Assembly (NCBI GenBank): GCA_015501055.1
Contig: JADNYV010000799.1
Location: 1-15,381, forward strand
Direction: 5' to 3'
Origin: Mucidula mucida
Lineage: Eukaryota; Basidiomycota; Agaricomycetes; Agaricales; Physalacriaceae
Length of the DNA stretch: 15,381 nucleotides
Shown: positions 1 to 8,260 of the stretch, in pieces
Layout of the letters: the number at the start of each line of letters is the position of its first letter
How positions within the stretch are numbered: position 1 is the stretch's first letter
Made by a program: the position numbers and the translations under genes
Notes under the pieces: generated by a model
The model's input: only the letters and a program-made list of their open reading frames with translations
Told to the model about the DNA's origin: nothing
The model's database searches: none

Positions 1-1
1 C

Positions 2-1489
2 CTACGGGGCCCTCAATACTCGCTTACCTCAATTGCGTCGTTCTACGCTCACCTCAATTTCTTCATCAGTCACTCCGCGGTGCTCATGCCTCCTCACATT
101 TGGGATGAAATATTCCATCGCATGGTTGACCACTATAGTCGTCATAGGGACGTCATCATCGATGATAGTTTGTTGTTTCGACTCTTAACAGAACTCTTAT
201 TCGTGCTCGAAGTTCAACATAAGCATGCTCCATTGGTGATGGGTCCCCGGATGGGGTATAGCTCGCCAATTTGGGCCACAATTCTCGAGACACCTATCTT
301 GACGCCTCATGACAATGTGCCCGGCTGTTCATACCATAGAACATTGCTCGCCGCTGGGAAGCTGGCCATCCTTAATGCTCGACAGTGTCGCTTTGACAAT
401 AGTCTCGAAAGAACGCAACCCCAACGTCTCAAGCTTATTGCTTGTGTTGCCTATGCGATCTGCATCGCAAGCCAGCCACAAGATGAGAAAGTCGATCTCG
501 ACTTCTTTATTAGTGTTCTAGAGACGTTCCGAGAAGACTTTATCTCGCCTCTCTGCTACATCAACGGCAGCCTGAGCCCCTTTTGGGCCAGTTGTCTAGG
601 TCGAATTTGTAAATTTTACGTTCGGTGCGCCGACAAGCCCCAGTTTCACTTTCCGAGCCTCGACTGCTTTTTACACTGCTGGGTAGCTCTATTTGTCTCC
701 ACCCATGATGATCCTCAATATGCCCACGTTAAATTGCCCAAGCTCGTACGCCCCTTGCACGTCATGGGCAAGGCATTTCAAGCTGGTCGCGAGGAAGCAT
801 ACCGAATCTTTAGTGGTCAGCAGTGGATGGGAAACATCTTTATGGACTGGATAATAGGTGGCAACGAGTCTGGTCGCCTGCATCAAGTCATCGCACGCTA
901 TATATTGGGTCTTTATACTATGGTACCGAACTCGAATCATCGCGAGTTCTGTGAATATATCCACCAACCGCAAGAGCTCATACTTGCTTTCATGGTGATG
1001 GTTGCAATTATTCCAACAAGGACGGACACGTACTCATTGAACACATGTACAACTCCGAGTCATCTGAGCTCGCGCTGTTGTCCGACAATTTCTTCCCAGA
1101 CTTCCCTTGCACTTCAAGAATCTCAGGCTCTTATGAAGTTGGCCAAAATCTGCCCAACTCATACATCATGGAGTGACTGTTATACGGACCTGAAAGCCAT
1201 CCTTGTGTGGGGCCAAACACCAAAACCAGAGATATCTCTCTTCCCGTGGCCACGCTCCTTCCATGGTCACCAAAGCACAGACGCTTCAAGGGCCTGCACA
1301 TATCCCTGCGTGAAACAAACTGCACGCCGGTTTGCTGATCCAGATACACAAGAAAGATTGAGAATAGCATTGGAAGCGCTACGCGAAGTCTTGGACAACG
1401 CTGAAAATGTCAGTCCTCTATCTACTCTTAGTATCATATGCGGACGCACTTTACTGACGAGTCTCTCTCGCAGGTCGACAGAGTCTTAA
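2..1489 (+). CDS. hypothetical protein, 5' end possibly outside the window
   Basis: I do not recognise this protein. The frame is open from position 2 to a TAA at 1487-1489. The first ATG is at 86, but the open frame upstream of it also reads like protein, so the true start may lie left of the window or in an upstream exon. From about 86 to 1000 the translation is mixed hydrophobic and charged, rich in Trp, Phe, Cys and His, with no signal peptide, no clear membrane segment and no motif I can name. From about 1020 to 1170 it becomes rich in Ser, Thr and Cys, and another frame there reads more like protein, ending at a TGA near 1174. Near 1330-1430 the original frame again looks coding (acidic and leucine-rich). 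The 3' half may therefore hold an unrecognised intron or a frameshift. It could be a fungal orphan gene or a decaying one. Confidence 0.4.
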   Translation, partial: LRGPQYSLTSIASFYAHLNFFISHSAVLMPPHIWDEIFHRMVDHYSRHRDVIIDDSLLFRLLTELLFVLEVQHKHAPLVMGPRMGYSSPIWATILETPILTPHDNVPGCSYHRTLLAAGKLAILNARQCRFDNSLERTQPQRLKLIACVAYAICIASQPQDEKVDLDFFISVLETFREDFISPLCYINGSLSPFWASCLGRICKFYVRCADKPQFHFPSLDCFLHCWVALFVSTHDDPQYAHVKLPKLVRPLHVMGKAFQAGREEAYRIFSGQQWMGNIFMDWIIGGNESGRLHQVIARYILGLYTMVPNSNHREFCEYIHQPQELILAFMVMVAIIPTRTDTYSLNTCTTPSHLSSRCCPTISSQTSLALQESQALMKLAKICPTHTSWSDCYTDLKAILVWGQTPKPEISLFPWPRSFHGHQSTDASRACTYPCVKQTARRFADPDTQERLRIALEALREVLDNAENVSPLSTLSIICGRTLLTSLSRRSTES

Positions 1490-2874
1490 TGCCTGACCTT
1501 GAGAAGCCGAACGCGCAATCAGCACAGGCTTCAGCATCGGCTTCGGAATTGGTGTTGGACAGAGATTGATGTACAGTTACTGTCGTGGACCTTCAATACC
1601 AGGTCTAATATTATTCACAGGAAGAGACCACTTGTAGTACCAAACCGCTCGCGGTCATGTCATTTCGAAAATTCTACATCTATCAGACGTTGAACCATAG
1701 ATTGTACCGTAACCGTTACGCACTCAGTCGCAGACATCGCGTTAGTACTAACGGTAGGGTCACGCTTATCGTTCTTGATTCCAGGCTTGAAGATCCTGCC
1801 GTTTTCAAAGGTGAGGGCAAAGGTACCGCCCTGCTGATTCCGATATGCCTGGAATTGGATGGAGAACTTCCTTCCAAACTGCGCATGCCGTTTGAATGAG
1901 TTGACAGATCTCGTCGGGTCGAATCCTTGAAGAAACAGCGCCACCGTTTTTAGAGCCGAGCGAGTGGGAGTTCTGGGACTGCAGCTCTATATCGAGGACT
2001 GCCACAGAGGTTCAGGACTCTGAAAGCTACCCTGACTGACAACGAGAGCTAGCATAAAGATCGACTGAATAAGTCGTTAGCTATGTGCGCGAATTAATGT
2101 CGCACTGGCACCAGAGCGGGGCACGACCGGTAATTAGATACCTACTGCAATTGAACGCGTTCATGATCAAAAGCAAGAATGGTACCCCTCAACAGCTTGG
2201 TCATTCCCTCTTCGCCATCCCCGCCGATTGGCAAATTCATCATGGAAGCTGATACTCAGCAGGTACTTGGGAGCATAAGAGCCCTCTCGCATGTTTTCAT
2301 CCCGAGGTCGTCTATCGCAAGTTAATCATTCATCGCTTCAGTGCGATTGTGGCGCAGAAGTTCGAACGGGATGGAAACGCACATGCACATCTTCAAGAGT
2401 CTTTGTAATACAGTTCTGAAGAAAGCTCGGAGCTTACAACCCAGATACTTATCTATCTATCAGCTGAGTAAGCGAATTGTTTGTTTCACTGAGTGGCGGT
2501 GGATTATCATTGAAGCCTCCTGCTCACAGGATCCGACTAGGCCCGCAAGGATATGAGGTCAGCTTCTTCAAATTCGTACCGTTGACGCAGCTTGAAAGGC
2601 AATTTGAGTGGCGCAATAGGCTCCGCTTGTGACCATGACTTCACGGCCTAGTACTTCATGAGAGAGCACATCTACTCGGCCCTTGGTGGGCTATGAGAAT
2701 CCTTTAGAAACGGAGCTAGGTCTTTACTCTGCACATCGTCACTGGTATTCTCGGCCGCGTCTTACTATTCGGATTGTAAAGCGAACAAGTTAAAGAATCT
2801 ATACCTATATGAAGGCTGTATCTCAGGCTATACTTTCCATTATCTCCCCTCCCAGTTAAATTCCATTCCTCAAC
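1490..2874. other. intergenic stretch, no recognisable gene
   Basis: About 1.4 kb without a recognisable protein, RNA gene or mobile element. The longest minus-strand frame (1660-1944, 94 codons) overlaps another minus-strand frame (1805-2005), and neither resembles a family I know. The last ~80 bp form the upstream region of the aldolase gene. They hold an AT-rich TATA-like segment around 2799-2811 and a CT-rich stretch shortly before the ATG at 2875, both common in fungal promoters. Confidence 0.4.
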
Positions 2875-3866
2875 ATGGACCGATACAACGCCCTCCACAT
2901 ACGCCAGTCGCCCAACATGCGCCAGGCCATCGCCGACACCCTAAAGAACGATACAGCCCTCTTCGGATACTGGGCCGGTCTTCCCTCCGTAGACATCTGC
3001 AAAGTCGTAGCAGCCACCAACGTCGACTGGGTCGTCATCGATGCAGAGCATACCCCGCTTTCGCCGACGCTCATGGCTGAGATGGTTTGTGCGTCCTACT
3101 CCTTATATACTGATTATTGACGGCTACCCATGGCAGATCCAGACATTGAGGATGTACTCCCAAGGCCGCATCATCCCCGTTGTCCGCGTCCCATCGTACG
3201 CGCACGACTGGGTCGCATGGGCGCTCGACGCAGGCGCAGGCGGGATTATTATCCCCCACACTGAAACGCCCGCCCAGGTGCGCGCGTCAATCGCCGCTGC
3301 GAGGTTCCCGCCGCAGGGAAACAGGTCCTTTGCGCCGTTTGTCCGTGAGTACTATGCTCTAAGCGACGCGTCGGTATCACGTTAAGTTCACAGTCTTCCC
3401 TGGAGCCCAACTCGCCGCCCCGGAGGGAAAGACCTGGATGGACGTCGCGAGCGACCATTGTGCTGTCATCCCCCAGATCGAGAGCGGATTGGGTGTCGAA
3501 AATCTGGAGGAGATTCTGCAGATTGAGGGTGTAGACGCTATTAGTGAGGCTGTCATTCATGACACTCAGCGTGACACTAACTTGTTTCTTTCAGTGCTTG
3601 GACCAACTGATCTAGGAAATGGCCTAGGCAAAGATCCCAAGGACGCCATAGAGCGCATCGAGTCCCTTGCGCGCCAGTACCGCAAGCCTCTCGTCGGGTT
3701 CGTGCCAGAGAGGGGCATCGTAGACAAGTTCAAGGCAGGCTATCGCCTGATCACGGCCGTTGCTGATGTTTTGGTTCTGAAGAATGGGATCGAGACGGGG
3801 ATTCAGACGGGCAGAGAACTTGTTGAGAATTATAAGGGGTCGATTAACAAGGAATCAAAGCTATAA
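2875..3866 (+). CDS. HpcH/HpaI family aldolase, intact copy (279 aa, 4 exons)
   Basis: Exons are 2875-3084, 3137-3344, 3394-3543 and 3595-3866; the introns are 52, 49 and 51 nt, all GT-AG, the third with a CACTAAC branch-like site. The third intron has a length divisible by three and is open, so only the motif shows it is spliced. The family are divalent-metal class II aldolases that cleave 4-hydroxy-2-oxo acids to pyruvate (or a keto acid) plus an aldehyde; bacterial members act in aromatic and sugar-acid catabolism. Expected active-site residues are present: DAEH with His59, VVRVP with Arg87, PQIES with metal ligand Glu169, and GPTDL with metal ligand Asp195. The GAGGIIIP strand near 103-110 is also typical. 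Length fits the family (about 250-280 aa). There is no targeting signal, so it is probably cytosolic. The substrate cannot be read from sequence. A decayed paralogue lies at 8261-9162 on the other strand, and a duplicated 3' end follows directly downstream. Confidence 0.92.
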
Positions 3867-4050
3867 TACGCATATGAAGATGGAACATACCTTGTGAGAG
3901 CAGAGCGAAGAGCAAAGTGGAATGTGGACACTGGAAAAGGGGCGGCGAGAGATCGTTAACCCCAAGGTCAAGAAATGTCCACTGCCAGCAACGCAAATGA
4001 ATTCGTGATAAAATTCTCCATGTGCAGCAGAATGGATAGTCAAAGTCCAC
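3702..4050 (+). repeat. tandem duplication unit 1 (3' end of aldolase gene plus flank)
   Basis: This segment covers the last ~55 codons of the aldolase gene and about 180 bp after its stop. It is followed by a diverged direct copy at about 4061-4370. Shared blocks, in order: the GTGCCAGAG start, the block encoding LITAVADVLVL, the block ending in the SKL codons and stop, the GAACATACC/GAGAGCAGAG flank, GTGGAATGTGGA, GAAAAGGGGCG, and a weaker block ending near GTCAA(A)G. Copy boundaries were judged by eye and are good to about 10 bp. Confidence 0.8.
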
Positions 4051-4060
4051 CAAAGTCTAT

Positions 4061-4370
4061 GTGCCAGAGAGCGGCATCGTGGACAAGCTATTGCTTGATC
4101 ACGGCCGTTGCTGATGTTTTGGTTCTGACGGGCAGAGATCTTGTTGAAAATTATCAGTGGTCGGCTAACAAGGCATCAAAGCTATAGTACGGACACGAAG
4201 ATAGAACATACCTCATGAGAGCAGAGTCGAAGAATACAGCAAAGTGGAATGTGGAAAAGGGGCGTCCGAGTGAACGAAGAGCATTTCCGGAATGGAATAC
4301 AACGCACTGGCAGCTGAAATCTCAATAAACTGTTTCATGTACAATGGATGGATAACCAGAGTCAAGGGCC
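4061..4370 (+). pseudogene. decayed tandem copy of the aldolase 3' end
   Basis: Positions 4061-4187 repeat the C-terminal coding part of the intact aldolase gene, including LITAVADVLVL, a TGRDLVENY version of TGRELVENY, and a terminal SKL plus stop (TAG at 4185-4187). Compared with unit 1 it lacks 27 bp (nine codons, KNGIETGIQ) and has a shortened, altered stretch after GTGGACAAG. It has no N-terminal or active-site portion, so it cannot make an aldolase alone. The flank to about 4370 also matches the sequence after the intact gene, so a genomic segment was duplicated rather than an mRNA. The reading frame across the copied C-terminus has stayed open, which could be chance in a young copy. 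Confidence 0.75.
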
Positions 4371-4942
4371 CGGCGTCCTTGCAGATGTTGAAAGTCTCAG
4401 TCTGTAAAGGAAGGAAGGAAGGAAGTCGATACACGGCACGGTCCCACAGAGAAACGCAACGTCAAGTGTGATCGCCAAAAACGCGACCTTTTATTCCCTG
4501 CTCGTCGGGAATCGAAGTTCTAGAAAAAGTCTCAGCGACAATCCCTCAACTCCTCGAAGTTCGAACGAACGGCGTTTCTTTTGCGTGTCATAGTTGAACG
4601 AGCGGAACTCCGGACCAGCACAGTGAGACTAGAAATTTACAAAAATGTGTCCCAACCTGCAGTGAATGTCAGAGCGCAACTAAACGTCATGACTGTTGGC
4701 GTACCGAAAACGACAACGAAAAGCAAGGAAGCTAGAGGTCGCGGTGGAACAAGCATCTAAGACTATTGCAATTCCAACCAAAATCTACAGTACACAACTT
4801 GCATAGTCCTGACAAGTTTTACTGTACACGATCAAGAGCAGTAGAGATATAATAAAGAAACAAGAGTAATAAAAAAAGGAGACCCAATGGTAATACTGAT
4901 ACAGAAAGCATGACACAAAGCAAACATCCCACAACTGCCCGC
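4371..4942. other. intergenic stretch between convergent genes, no gene seen
   Basis: About 570 bp between the aldolase duplication and the CBF1 stop codon, which face each other. It holds the AAGG microsatellite at 4407-4425 and A-rich sequence around 4848-4880. A minus-strand AATAAA hexamer (complement of TTTATT at 4489-4494) lies about 450 nt past the CBF1 stop, rather far to be its main poly(A) signal. No coding potential or structured RNA is evident. Confidence 0.5.
4407..4425 (+). repeat. (AAGG)n microsatellite
   Basis: Four perfect AAGG units plus a partial fifth, in non-coding DNA between convergent genes. Length may vary between strains. Confidence 0.9.
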
Positions 4943-6023
4943 CTACTCTGACCTCTGTCTCTTGTTGCTGTCCTCGTCCTTCCCATCATTAGCCTCGTCG
5001 TGCGAGCGCTTGGCGCCCTTCCTCGACGTCTCAAGCTCCTGCTCGAGTCGCATCCTGTTGATACGCTCCTCCTCCCAGAGCCGGCGCATCTCCTCCAGCT
5101 GGGCTTGGAGATCACCCATGGCCTGGTCCATGAGCAGCTTCTCAAGCGTCCACTTTTCTATATTCCGAGCCTCGTTCTCTTTGAGATGGTGGATGTACTG
5201 GACCGCGCGAGATAGAATGGCGCCCTTGGCCTTTTCGCCAGAGCCATTGGGGACAATGCGTCCGAGCTCGTTGATGCCTTCATTGATGTTGCCGCGGCGG
5301 CGGCGCTCGACTTCTTTCTAGAGAGAACGTTAGCAGTGGTATAAATCAGCGCGAGATCAAAGTCTTACGTGGTTATCTTTCCGCTGCCGTGTCCATTCGT
5401 CGCTGCCCATTGCAGCGCCATTTCTCGACCGTCGTCCACCCAATGTCTGGGATGGCGTTATGGGGGGCATTTTGTTATCTGAGCCGCCGTTGTCATTGGA
5501 CATATCGTCGCCGCTGCCTTCCTCGACTTCATTATCTTGGGGAGCAGGGGGGCCTCGGGGATGGGATGAAGGACCAGGGTCTTGCGAGAAGCTCATATAC
5601 GGCTGTCCCGAAGGTTGTTCGCCGGGCTGTGAAGAAAAAGTCAGCGTCTAGACGTCACATGAGGGCGGGGAGCGTCGTGATTAGACTTCACGATCACGTG
5701 TGGCGGTCGACGATGGTGCAGACGGCGCAGGAAGGAGATGAAGGAGAATTGGGAAATAAAGGGTGGAATGTGAAAGTAGAAGAGTGGGCAAAATGAAAGA
5801 GAAAATGGGGGGGGGGGAGAATATGATCGAGTCAGGCTAAAGCGCTCACCTTTGGTGCGGGGAAAGTGGCGGGCGGTAGATTGGCAATCAGTGCTAAAAG
5901 CTGAGCCCTGTCGAGGCCCATGTTGGCGATAAGATTGTTCTCAGACTGGCCTGCCTGGGAAGGGGGTGCGGGCTGGGGAGCGGCCGTCGCCGTTTCGGCG
6001 GTTGCGGTCGACGCTGGGGCCAT
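4943..6023 (-). CDS. CBF1: Cbf1-like bHLH-leucine zipper transcription factor (268 aa, 3 exons)
   Basis: Minus-strand exons are 6023-5850, 5626-5369 and 5317-4943; introns are 223 nt (5849-5627) and 51 nt (5368-5318), both in phase 0. The product has an Ala/Pro/Thr-rich N-terminus (1-58), an acidic low-complexity middle (about 65-135), and a bHLH from about 138: RKDNH, KEVERRRR, NINEGINELG, a loop with GEKAKGAILSRA, helix 2 YIHHLKENEARN, then IEKWTLEKLL leading into a coiled coil to about 230. The C-terminus is basic (NKRQR). The KEVERRRR-NIN and NIEKWTLxKLL blocks match yeast Cbf1 as I recall it. Cbf1 binds RTCACRTG (CACGTG core) and acts at yeast centromeres and in sulfur-amino-acid gene control; which roles hold here is not visible. 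The His and Glu-Arg contacts of the basic region are present, with intron 2 falling exactly between His144 and Lys145. Candidate binding sites lie in its own promoter and intron 1. Confidence 0.92.
5654..5661 (+). promoter_or_regulatory. RTCACRTG (CDEI-type) match in CBF1 intron 1
   Basis: GTCACATG fits the RTCACRTG consensus of yeast Cbf1. It lies in the long first intron of the Cbf1-like gene, near its acceptor. Binding is an inference. Confidence 0.4.
5693..5700 (+). promoter_or_regulatory. RTCACRTG site with CACGTG core in CBF1 intron 1
   Basis: ATCACGTG is a full match to the Cbf1 consensus and contains the palindromic E-box CACGTG. It lies 32 bp from the previous match, in the same orientation. 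Confidence 0.5.
5807..5817. repeat. G11 homopolymer in CBF1 intron 1
   Basis: Eleven consecutive G on the plus strand, so a C tract in the transcript about 32 nt after the 5' splice site of the 223-nt intron. It is prone to length error in sequencing and to slippage in vivo; being intronic, a length change would not alter the frame. Confidence 0.85.
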
Positions 6024-6344
6024 GATAGTCGTCGGGAGAGGTGGATAATGGGATTATGCTCAGACAAAGGGCGTTGTCGAGGTCGATGCTGCCGTTATTG
6101 TCGGCCGAAGAAAGTCGTCGTGGAGGCCAGTGGGAGGCGGGGAATGCAGCGGATGTAGTGGCGGACTGTGCGTCGTCGTCGTTGGCGACGTTGAGCTCGC
6201 TGTGTCCGGTGGATTTGATAACGCGCGAGGCGGGGTGGTGACCTAGTGGTGACTTTGGGGGGCCGTCATGTGGAGATCACGCTTTTTACATGTTATACTG
6301 TGTGAAAAAGACCCCGAAGTTTGAACTCCGCTTTCCCACGGGCT

Positions 6345-6352
6345 ATCACGTG
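6345..6352 (+). promoter_or_regulatory. RTCACRTG site with CACGTG core upstream of CBF1
   Basis: ATCACGTG, about 320 bp upstream of the CBF1 start codon, in the same orientation as the two intronic matches. It is the best placed candidate for autoregulation. Confidence 0.5.
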
Positions 6353-6517
6353 TACCATTGTTCTATCCGAACAGCCGTGAATACATTCCCCGATAATCTT
6401 GCAAATAAAAGCTTATGCATTGTAGAGTGAATTCAGCAACAAGTGTGTGCGGAATACTAGGAACAGAGTGTTGGATTCCTAGCAAATTTAACATGCATGA
6501 TCGTGGCGCAAGCACGA

Positions 6518-6523
6518 CACGTG
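6518..6523 (+). promoter_or_regulatory. CACGTG E-box upstream of CBF1
   Basis: CACGTG core preceded by GA, so not a full RTCACRTG match. It is about 495 bp upstream of the CBF1 start and about 200 bp past the OXA1 stop. It could serve any E-box factor or be chance. Confidence 0.3.
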
Positions 6524-6718
6524 GGTAGTGATCGGGGTCCTGCCCGCCCGTTGACCGCTCTAAGAACCATTCCTTGTTATCCCATTCAATTTAGAGCCTG
6601 CAGGCAAGCTCGTATCCACGATAACACATACACCAAGATCCAGATCGTTCTCGTGATTGGGGCTGCGATTAAGATGATAGAACATCCTCTATAATACTAA
6701 TGTAATACGGTGTGGCGT

Positions 6719-8002
6719 CTACAACGACTTCTGGCGTTTCCGGACTGGCGGCGCAAGCTCAGCCAGGGGCTTTCCCAGCGGATTTAACCCGAGCACGCGA
6801 CGGACGGCGGGTATGAGCAGGATCGAAGACTGTGCTATGTGAACAGCAGAGAATGTAATCATTGAAACCACAACACCCTATCGAGAAAACTGTCAGACTA
6901 CATTACGAGCGAGATGAAAAAAAAACTTACAGCGGGAATGTTAAACCACGCCATCGATGGGACAGTCAAAAGTGGCATCCCATATGACATGAACTCCAAA
7001 AATTTTCTACCTTGCATATCGGGAGGTTGTTCTCGAATGGCAAGCTGCAAGGGAGTAAGCAAGACGATTCCACTAACAAGAAGAGAAGACCTACCCGCGT
7101 CTGCACAAATATCATCCCAGCAAAGACGGCCGAAAACCAAGTGGGCGGGACAGCAGTCAGGTTGGGCAACCAATCTACACCACTCTGGGTGAGCTGCAAA
7201 ATCGGAGCCTCGGCCATGCCTCTGATACCCAAGAAAGAGCCGATACCCATTACACCCTGTACAAGCGGACCTTGAAGAAGTTGCATTTGGCCGACTCCCG
7301 CTTCGCTCCTAATCGCCTTGATCTCCGCGTTCAGTCGCATCGCCGTGACGGTATCCTTCGCCATAGCCGCCTTCATGCTCTCAGCTTGCAAAGGCTGAAG
7401 ACGCGTGTGATACTGTTGCATTATAGCCTGCTTCTGAGAACTCCGCACGAGAAAAGGCGCCGCTATGAGGCGCGCAGCCACGCCCGTCGCGACTATGGTC
7501 CAGAACCACGGCAAGCCGGTCGTGACGTTGACGTATTCAAGACACAGGCGGTATATACCCGCGGGATTCATTCCACAGAGACCTTGGGCTGCGAGGTCAC
7601 CAAGCTGGAGTGGGGGAATGAGGGTTTCGGTGGGAAGCGTGTTAAACGCAGCCTCGACAACGTCGGAGAGCTTTTCAGGAGCAGCAGGAATAGAGGCATC
7701 CGGTATTGGGTTAGACGGAACGGCAGCGTCGGGAAGTAAATCTGTCTCTGGTGCTGGCGTGGGTTTGGACGGCCATAATGAAAATGCACGGGATGCAAGG
7801 AGGGTGGAAGGTCGTATCCTACATGGCTATATCACACTTAGGCTGGGGTGAATATCCAAGAAGAGTACTCACCCTGTTTAGGACGGAAATTCGAGACCTG
7901 GCATAAGTAAAAGTATTTAGTTTCTTATATGGGGCAACCGCGTAATACTCACGTCGTTGCAACACCAAAGCGCGGTAACGCCATGAGCAGAGGGCGCTGC
8001 AT
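6719..8002 (-). CDS. OXA1: Oxa1/YidC-family mitochondrial inner-membrane insertase (359 aa, 5 exons)
   Basis: Minus-strand exons are 8002-7953, 7897-7873, 7826-7095, 7044-6931 and 6877-6719; introns are 55, 46, 50 and 53 nt with GT-AG borders (donors GTGAGT, GTGAGT, GTAGGT, GTAAGT). Oxa1 inserts mitochondrially made and some imported proteins, such as Cox2 with its N-out topology, into the inner membrane. The first ~45 residues are rich in Arg, Ser, Leu and Ala without acids (MQRPLLMALPRFG..., IRPSTLLASRAFSLW), as expected for a matrix-targeting presequence; a Pro-rich linker follows. The family core starts near 128 (GLPWFWTIVATGVAARL, first membrane helix), then a charged matrix loop (about 150-205), a helix near 210-228, VDWLPNLTAVPP (about 242-252; compare LWxxDLTxxDP in Oxa1), and further helices near 250-266 and 288-328. 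SSILLIPAVRRVLGL near 323-337 resembles human OXA1L. The matrix tail after the last helix is only ~27 residues, though basic (VRKRQK), so the close relative Cox18 is an alternative. Confidence 0.88.
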
Positions 8003-8260
8003 TTTTTGCCGCTTTTGAGAGAGATGGTCGCGACAGGCGCGTCAGCTCGCAAGTCGAAGTGGTGGTCGGAAAGAAAAGACGGACGGCACGGCACGGCAAG
8101 TGCCGACGCGAACTCGGAGTCGCGTTGACACTACTCTCACCACAACTTTGACCGGAGCTGATAATTGCAGGTCAGCACTTTTCCGTATTCTTTCGATTTC
8201 TGATATAGACTTATCCTTGAGTTTCTCAATTTGACTTGTAGGCAACAACAGACTCATGAT
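8003..8260. promoter_or_regulatory. OXA1 upstream region
   Basis: About 260 bp between the OXA1 start codon and the end of the degenerate aldolase copy; it must hold the OXA1 promoter. A 71-codon minus-strand frame starts at 8257, but it runs into the G/C-rich promoter sequence and is not convincing as a gene. No clear TATA box was seen. Confidence 0.4.

Larger units (their letters stand above)
6024..6718. promoter_or_regulatory. CBF1 upstream region and OXA1 downstream region
   Basis: About 700 bp between two minus-strand genes: upstream of the CBF1 start (6023) and downstream of the OXA1 stop (6719). It carries a full RTCACRTG match at 6345-6352 and a CACGTG at 6518-6523. I see no clear TATA box close to the CBF1 start and no further gene; the open frames here lack family resemblance. 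Confidence 0.5.

Noticed and set aside
1660..2005. Two overlapping minus-strand frames of 66 and 94 codons
   Set aside because: They overlap in different frames, resemble no family, and have no supporting splice or promoter context.
2341..2380. GTTCGAA stretch suggestive of a tRNA T-loop
   Set aside because: No matching acceptor, D or anticodon stems could be drawn around it. A similar motif near 4558 also lacks tRNA structure.
5389..5796. 135-codon plus-strand frame
   Set aside because: It is antisense to CBF1 exon 2 and runs on into intron 1; the minus-strand bHLH gene explains the region.
8042..8257. 71-codon minus-strand frame starting MSLLLPTSQIEKLK, with a GTGAGA donor-like site inside
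   Set aside because: It lies in the OXA1 promoter, runs into sequence with promoter-like composition, and no continuing exon fits before the OXA1 start. It is kept only as a weak possibility of a stray first exon.
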